Shown: piece by piece, positions 60,276 to 64,000 of the stretch
How the letters are laid out: each line of letters begins with the position of its first letter
Position numbering within the stretch: the first letter of the stretch is position 1
Assembly (NCBI GenBank): GCA_016937575.1
Contig: JAFHKN010000002.1
Span: 3,531,001 to 3,595,000 of the forward strand
Length of the DNA: 64,000 nt
Source: Roseomonas aeriglobus
GTDB lineage: Bacteria > Pseudomonadota > Alphaproteobacteria > Sphingomonadales > Sphingomonadaceae
Direction: 5' to 3'
Translations under genes and position numbers: made by a program
Notes under the pieces: model-generated
Seen by the model: only the letters and a program-made list of their open reading frames with translations
The model's database searches: none
What the model was told of the DNA's origin: nothing

Positions 60276-62711
60276 TCAGGCGATTCGCGTGTCTTGGTTG
60301 GCCGGGTCGCTGGTTGCGCCCGAATCGGTGGCGGCAGACGCCGGACGGCGCGGCGTCGGCGCGGCCTGCTGGGCGTCGCGACGATTCGAATCGGCAAAGC
60401 CCGGGTTGGTGCCGGTGCCGGTGCCCGTCTCCACTCCGGCATGCGACAGCTTCAGCCCGCGGGCCTCGGCCATGTCGTTCAGCCGCGGTGCAGCGTCGGC
60501 CAGCATCGTGCGGGCCTGAGCCGTGTCCGCACTGATGCGGACCTGATACTGCCCCGATTCATCGCGACGGACCGCGATGTCGACGGTGCCGAGCGCATCC
60601 GGCGACAGCGTCAGCCGGGTTTCGCCGATCGCACCCGATTCGTCGCGCAACGTCTCGATCCTGTCGATCATCGACATCAGCCATTCGCCGCGCGACATAT
60701 CGAGCGTGTTGGCGTGCGCGGCCGCGGTGGCAGGCACCGCGACGCTCGGCGTGGCGGTCGCGGTCGCGGGACCGGCGCCGCTCATCAGGCTGACCGGCAG
60801 GGCGTCGCTATCCGCATCCTCAACATCCTTCGCCACCTGCGGCGCGGCGAACATCGCTTGGGCAAAAGCCTGTGCGGCGGGCATCACGTCGCTCGGCAGC
60901 GGCGTCGGGGCGGCGGCTGGCAGCGGCACGGTGGTGACGTTGGCCGGCGCGACCGGGCGGACGCTCTCCGTTATGACATCGCGCGGTGCAGCCGGGATAT
61001 CGGCAGCGGGCCGAACTGTGGGCGAAACCGGCGCCGCGGCCGCCAACGCGGCGCGCACCTCGGGCGCAACGGCTGCGGCAGGCACTGCGTCGGCGAGTGG
61101 TGCTGCTGGCGCCGACACCGGGGCCTGAACCGATCGCTCGGGGGCCGCGGTTGGGGCGAGTGGAAGCGCCGCCGGCGCATCGACGCCCGATTCGCGTTGG
61201 GAGGTGACGGCGGCCGAAGGCGCCGACGCGACGGAGAGCGGCGATCGGACGGTCGGCCGGATGCCGGCCAACGGCGGTGCGGCCAGGGCGGGAGGGCTGT
61301 CCGTAGTCGAAGCGCGGCTGGTCGCTGCCGGCGTGGCAATGGCCGGTGTCGGGGCGACCGCGACCGCCGGTGCCTGCGGCTGCGGCTGCAGGATCGGCTG
61401 AGCGGCTGGCGGGACCGTTGGAGCGTCGCTGTCCGTGACTGGATCAATCGGGGTCGGAACGGCGAAATTGACAGCAGGCGTCTCGGCCGGCGCGAGAGCG
61501 GCGCTCGCCGATGGCGCAGCGATCGGGCGCGTCCGGGGCGCCACGGAGGCGGGTGCGATCGGTGATGACGCGGGTTCCGACCTAGCCGGCGCGGCCGGCG
61601 GCTGAGCCGTTGGGGAAGCGGCGTCGGGACGAGCTACGACCGACGCGGCGGCGGTGGCCGCGGAATCGGCCCAAGGCGCCGATAGGATTCGCGGTGCCGC
61701 TGCGGGCGCTGCGGTTTCGGATGCTGGAACGATCGGTGTCGTGCTCGTCGCGGCGGTGGGTGCAGCCGGCATCGGCGCCGACAGCGGCTCCGATGTTACG
61801 AACACGGTCTCGGTCGTCTCCGCCTGCCGCATTGCGGGTCTGGACGCCACGACCGGCGTTGGCACGACGGTGGCCGCGACTACGGGCGCTGGCTCCGCTG
61901 GTATGGCAGGCTCGGCGGGCTGCCGCTTGCGCGGCGACGGGTCGCTCGTCTCCGATTGGCTATCGGACGGGGCCGGGTCGCCGTCGACGACCGGTGGCAT
62001 CGGATCCCGGGCCGCTGGAACAGTGGCAACCGCGACCGGATCGATAGCCGTGCGGCGTGCGCGGCCCTTTGCCGGGGCTGAGTGCAGGGTCGATGTCGGG
62101 GCCGCCGTTGTGACGTCCTCGGCAGCGGGTTCGGTCGGGGCGTCGAGCACGGGCGCGGGCTCGGCATCGGTGATTGCGATCGCAATCGGTGCCGTCATGG
62201 TGGGAGGTGCCACGATCGACGCGGGCGTCAGCCTCGGTGCCGACGAGGACGGATTGCCCGGCGTTACCGGCGCGGTTGCGACGATCCGCAGGGTCGGGAT
62301 CGGAGCGGTCGCCTCGGTCGGTCGAGCCGGCATCTCCGCCGCGATGATCGTCGGTATCGTCGCATCGGCAGTCACCCCCCGCACCACAGTGGGGATGGGC
62401 AGAGGCGCGACCGTCGTGGGCGTGATGATCGGATCGGTGGGCATCGCCGCATCAATCAGCCCCTCCGGCAGATCGCCGACCAGCGCGGCGATGTCGGGCG
62501 GCAAGCTGTTGCCGGTCGCGGCAAGCCCTGGCCGGGGCGGCACGATTTCGATCACGCCTGGGACAGCGTCTGCCGGCGGCGTCCCGACCGCCGCCCCGCC
62601 CGCCAGATCGGCAAGCGCCAGCGCGAAGTCGCTGGTCGTCGTCATCGGCGACCCACTCGCCCGGGCCGGGCTCAGCAGCGATGACAGCGATAGGGTGGTC
62701 GGTTGAAGCAT
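60276..62711 (-). CDS. fliK: Flagellar hook-length control protein FliK
   Basis: This 811-residue protein is the secreted molecular ruler that sets hook length. Most of the chain (about residues 40-700) is a low-complexity Ala/Pro/Thr/Val-rich region, much longer than in enteric FliK. The C-terminal globular FliK domain has ETRLTLSPDALGTVDIAV and ISADTAQARTMLADAAPRL, the conserved Flg_hook part. The ATG at 62711 is used; a GTG at 62741 and an ATG at 62645 are alternatives. The large low-complexity region probably produces a long ruler. Confidence 0.88.
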   Translation of the reverse strand: MLQPTTLSLSSLLSPARASGSPMTTTSDFALALADLAGGAAVGTPPADAVPGVIEIVPPRPGLAATGNSLPPDIAALVGDLPEGLIDAAMPTDPIITPTTVAPLPIPTVVRGVTADATIPTIIAAEMPARPTEATAPIPTLRIVATAPVTPGNPSSSAPRLTPASIVAPPTMTAPIAIAITDAEPAPVLDAPTEPAAEDVTTAAPTSTLHSAPAKGRARRTAIDPVAVATVPAARDPMPPVVDGDPAPSDSQSETSDPSPRKRQPAEPAIPAEPAPVVAATVVPTPVVASRPAMRQAETTETVFVTSEPLSAPMPAAPTAATSTTPIVPASETAAPAAAPRILSAPWADSAATAAASVVARPDAASPTAQPPAAPARSEPASSPIAPASVAPRTRPIAAPSASAALAPAETPAVNFAVPTPIDPVTDSDAPTVPPAAQPILQPQPQAPAVAVAPTPAIATPAATSRASTTDSPPALAAPPLAGIRPTVRSPLSVASAPSAAVTSQRESGVDAPAALPLAPTAAPERSVQAPVSAPAAPLADAVPAAAVAPEVRAALAAAAPVSPTVRPAADIPAAPRDVITESVRPVAPANVTTVPLPAAAPTPLPSDVMPAAQAFAQAMFAAPQVAKDVEDADSDALPVSLMSGAGPATATATPSVAVPATAAAHANTLDMSRGEWLMSMIDRIETLRDESGAIGETRLTLSPDALGTVDIAVRRDESGQYQVRISADTAQARTMLADAAPRLNDMAEARGLKLSHAGVETGTGTGTNPGFADSNRRDAQQAAPTPRRPASAATDSGATSDPANQDTRIA

Positions 62712-62748
62712 TACAGAAGCGATCCTGAGACGAGACGTCACGGGATGC

Positions 62749-63177
62749 TCAGCAAGAAGTGTGCCGATTTTTCTTGAAATGCGGCGCGTCTTCCATCGCG
62801 CGCAATTCCTTGCGCACCGCCTGCGCTCCGGCCCGGGCGATCAGCTTCTCGATCGCCGATTGGTCGCGGCGTGCTTCGCGCGTCGCTTCGCGCGCGCGTT
62901 CGACGCCGGCTTCGGCCATCGCGCGGCGGGTTTCGGCGGCAACGGCGGAGGCGTGCAGGCGCTCGCGATAATAAGCGGCGGCGGCAAGGTCGGCGGCGAA
63001 CCCGCCGGCGTTCGGGCGCGGGGCGACATTGTCGACCAGCCGCTGGATCCGGTGGGTCAGTTCGGTTTCGCTGTCGAGCTTGGCGTTGGCCGCCGATTCG
63101 CCTGCGCGCGTCAGGTTCAGCTGCAACGTGCGGACGCGTAGCAGCCGGTTGAGTTTCTGCGTGTGCTTGTCAGCCAT
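62749..63177 (-). CDS. fliJ: FliJ-like flagellar export stalk/chaperone
   Basis: This 142-residue protein is predicted to be almost entirely helical, with Ala/Glu/Arg-rich heptads ([26 protein letters not shown], then [24 protein letters not shown]), as expected for FliJ, which links the FliI ATPase ring to FlhA and escorts substrates. The sequence is too generic for a specific motif, so the call relies on length, helicity and position between fliI (overlap 8 bp) and fliK. Confidence 0.8.
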   Translation of the reverse strand: MADKHTQKLNRLLRVRTLQLNLTRAGESAANAKLDSETELTHRIQRLVDNVAPRPNAGGFAADLAAAAYYRERLHASAVAAETRRAMAEAGVERAREATREARRDQSAIEKLIARAGAQAVRKELRAMEDAPHFKKNRHTSC

Positions 63178-64000
63178 CGCCGAAGACGCCGGTCAATTCC
63201 ATAACCGCATCATCGAGCGACACGACCGCGTCGTAATCCTGGCGGACATAGTCCATCACCGCGGGGTGATAGGCGATCGCCGCATCGATCGCAGGGTCGG
63301 CGCCAGCGCGATAGGCGCCCATCAGCACCAGATCGCGATTCTCTTCATAAGTCGCCAGATGCCGGCGCAACACACGCGCAGCATGCTGATGAGGCTTCGA
63401 GGTGATGTCGGTCATCACGCGGCTGACCGAAGGGCCGACGTCGATCGCAGGATAGACGCCGCGTTCGGCCAGCGCGCGGTTCAGGACGATATGACCGTCG
63501 AGGATCGAGCGCGCCGAATCGACGACCGGGTCGTTGCCGTCATCGCCGTCCGCCAGCACCGTGTAGATCGCGGTGATCGACCCGCCCGAGATGGCGCAGG
63601 TGCCCGCGCGCTCGATCAGGTTCGGCAGCATCGCGATGGCCGACGGCGGATAGCCGCGCGCGGAGGCGGGCTCGCCTAGTGCTAGGCCGATCTCGCGGCC
63701 GGCATGCGCGACACGCGTGAGCGAATCCATGATCAGCAGCACGCGCTTGCCCTCGGCGCGGAACGCTTCGGCGATCGCGGTTGCCCGCAACGCGCCACGG
63801 ATGCGCAGCACCGGGGAGTGGTTGGCCGGGACCGCGACGACAACCGAGCGCGCACGCGCCTCGCCATGGATCTTGGTTTCGAGGAAGTCGGCGACTTCGC
63901 GGCTGCGCTCGCCGATCAGCCCGACGACGACGACATCGGCCTTCGCGGCGCGGACCATCATGCCGAGCAGCACCGACTTGCCGACGCCCGATCCCGCCAT
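63170..64000 (-). CDS. fliI: Flagellum-specific ATP synthase FliI (partial, N-terminus off window)
   Basis: The visible 276 residues are the C-terminal part of the export ATPase and the gene continues beyond the right edge. Walker A appears as [24 protein letters not shown] and LLIMDSLTR (Walker B) follow, then [18 protein letters not shown] and [17 protein letters not shown] with the conserved arginine finger region. The end [18 protein letters not shown] is typical. The stop overlaps fliJ by 8 bases. Confidence 0.95.
   Translation of the reverse strand: MAGSGVGKSVLLGMMVRAAKADVVVVGLIGERSREVADFLETKIHGEARARSVVVAVPANHSPVLRIRGALRATAIAEAFRAEGKRVLLIMDSLTRVAHAGREIGLALGEPASARGYPPSAIAMLPNLIERAGTCAISGGSITAIYTVLADGDDGNDPVVDSARSILDGHIVLNRALAERGVYPAIDVGPSVSRVMTDITSKPHQHAARVLRRHLATYEENRDLVLMGAYRAGADPAIDAAIAYHPAVMDYVRQDYDAVVSLDDAVMELTGVFGDG

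Noticed and set aside
60294-62706. Long plus-strand frames opposite fliK.
   Set aside because: They are antisense products of the Ala/Pro/Thr-rich fliK codons, and fliK has a recognisable C-terminal domain and operon position.

Overview
The window looks like a chromosomal segment of a GC-rich alphaproteobacterium, most likely Sphingomonas or a close relative. This placement is an inference. It rests on the DUF2171/SWFG-type protein, the ctaB-ctaG-ctaE-DUF983-surf1-thrC order, the cpoB-tilS-ftsH order, EcfG-like promoter motifs and the inverted repeats between genes. I see no rRNA, CRISPR array, transposase, integrase or prophage. One tRNA is present (Ala, anticodon CGC).

Layout. 1-9.9 kb holds housekeeping and accessory genes: an extensin-like protein (cut by the window edge), a NUDIX hydrolase, a YqxD-family protein, a DEAD-box helicase, tRNA-Ala, a DUF2171 protein, a chromate transporter, a Gfo/Idh/MocA oxidoreductase, a zinc peptidase and a patatin. 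9.9-18.6 kb is mostly lipid and hydroxybutyrate metabolism (bdhA, an SDR, an acyl-CoA dehydrogenase, an acyl-CoA ligase), with pyrD and a gamma-glutamyltransferase. 18.6-23.6 kb has poorly characterised envelope or secreted proteins, a Bcr/CflA-type MFS pump and a very acidic protein behind an EcfG-like promoter. 23.7-29 kb is a cytochrome c oxidase assembly operon without coxI/coxII, followed by thrC. 29-38 kb has an rRNA-type methyltransferase and, on the minus strand, ptsP, a RodZ-like gene, cpoB, tilS and ftsH. 38-52.9 kb is mixed: nitronate monooxygenase, APC permease, YjbQ, an AT-richer orphan gene, a terminase-small-subunit-like HTH protein, two cyclophilins, mgtE, DUF1489, tlpA/argH/lptM/lysA, a siroheme-type dehydrogenase, corA, a stand-alone receiver protein and an FMN reductase.

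52.9-64 kb is a flagellar cluster read on the minus strand: fliI, fliJ, fliK, fliL, fliM, fliN, fliO, fliP, fliQ, fliR, flhB, fliD, fliS. It encodes the export ATPase and its stalk/chaperone, the hook-length ruler, the C-ring, the export gate, the filament cap and the flagellin chaperone. No flagellin, hook, basal rod or motor genes lie inside the window.

The least explained material is non-coding. There are several families of hairpin-forming dispersed repeats, and a 288-bp element with perfect 26-bp terminal inverted repeats between tilS and ftsH. One repeat supplies the N-terminal codons of tilS. I found no clear new defence or biosynthetic system. The best leads are the 288-bp element, the stress-promoter/acidic-protein pair, a FliM without a recognisable CheY-binding peptide, and the AT-richer orphan gene near 42 kb.
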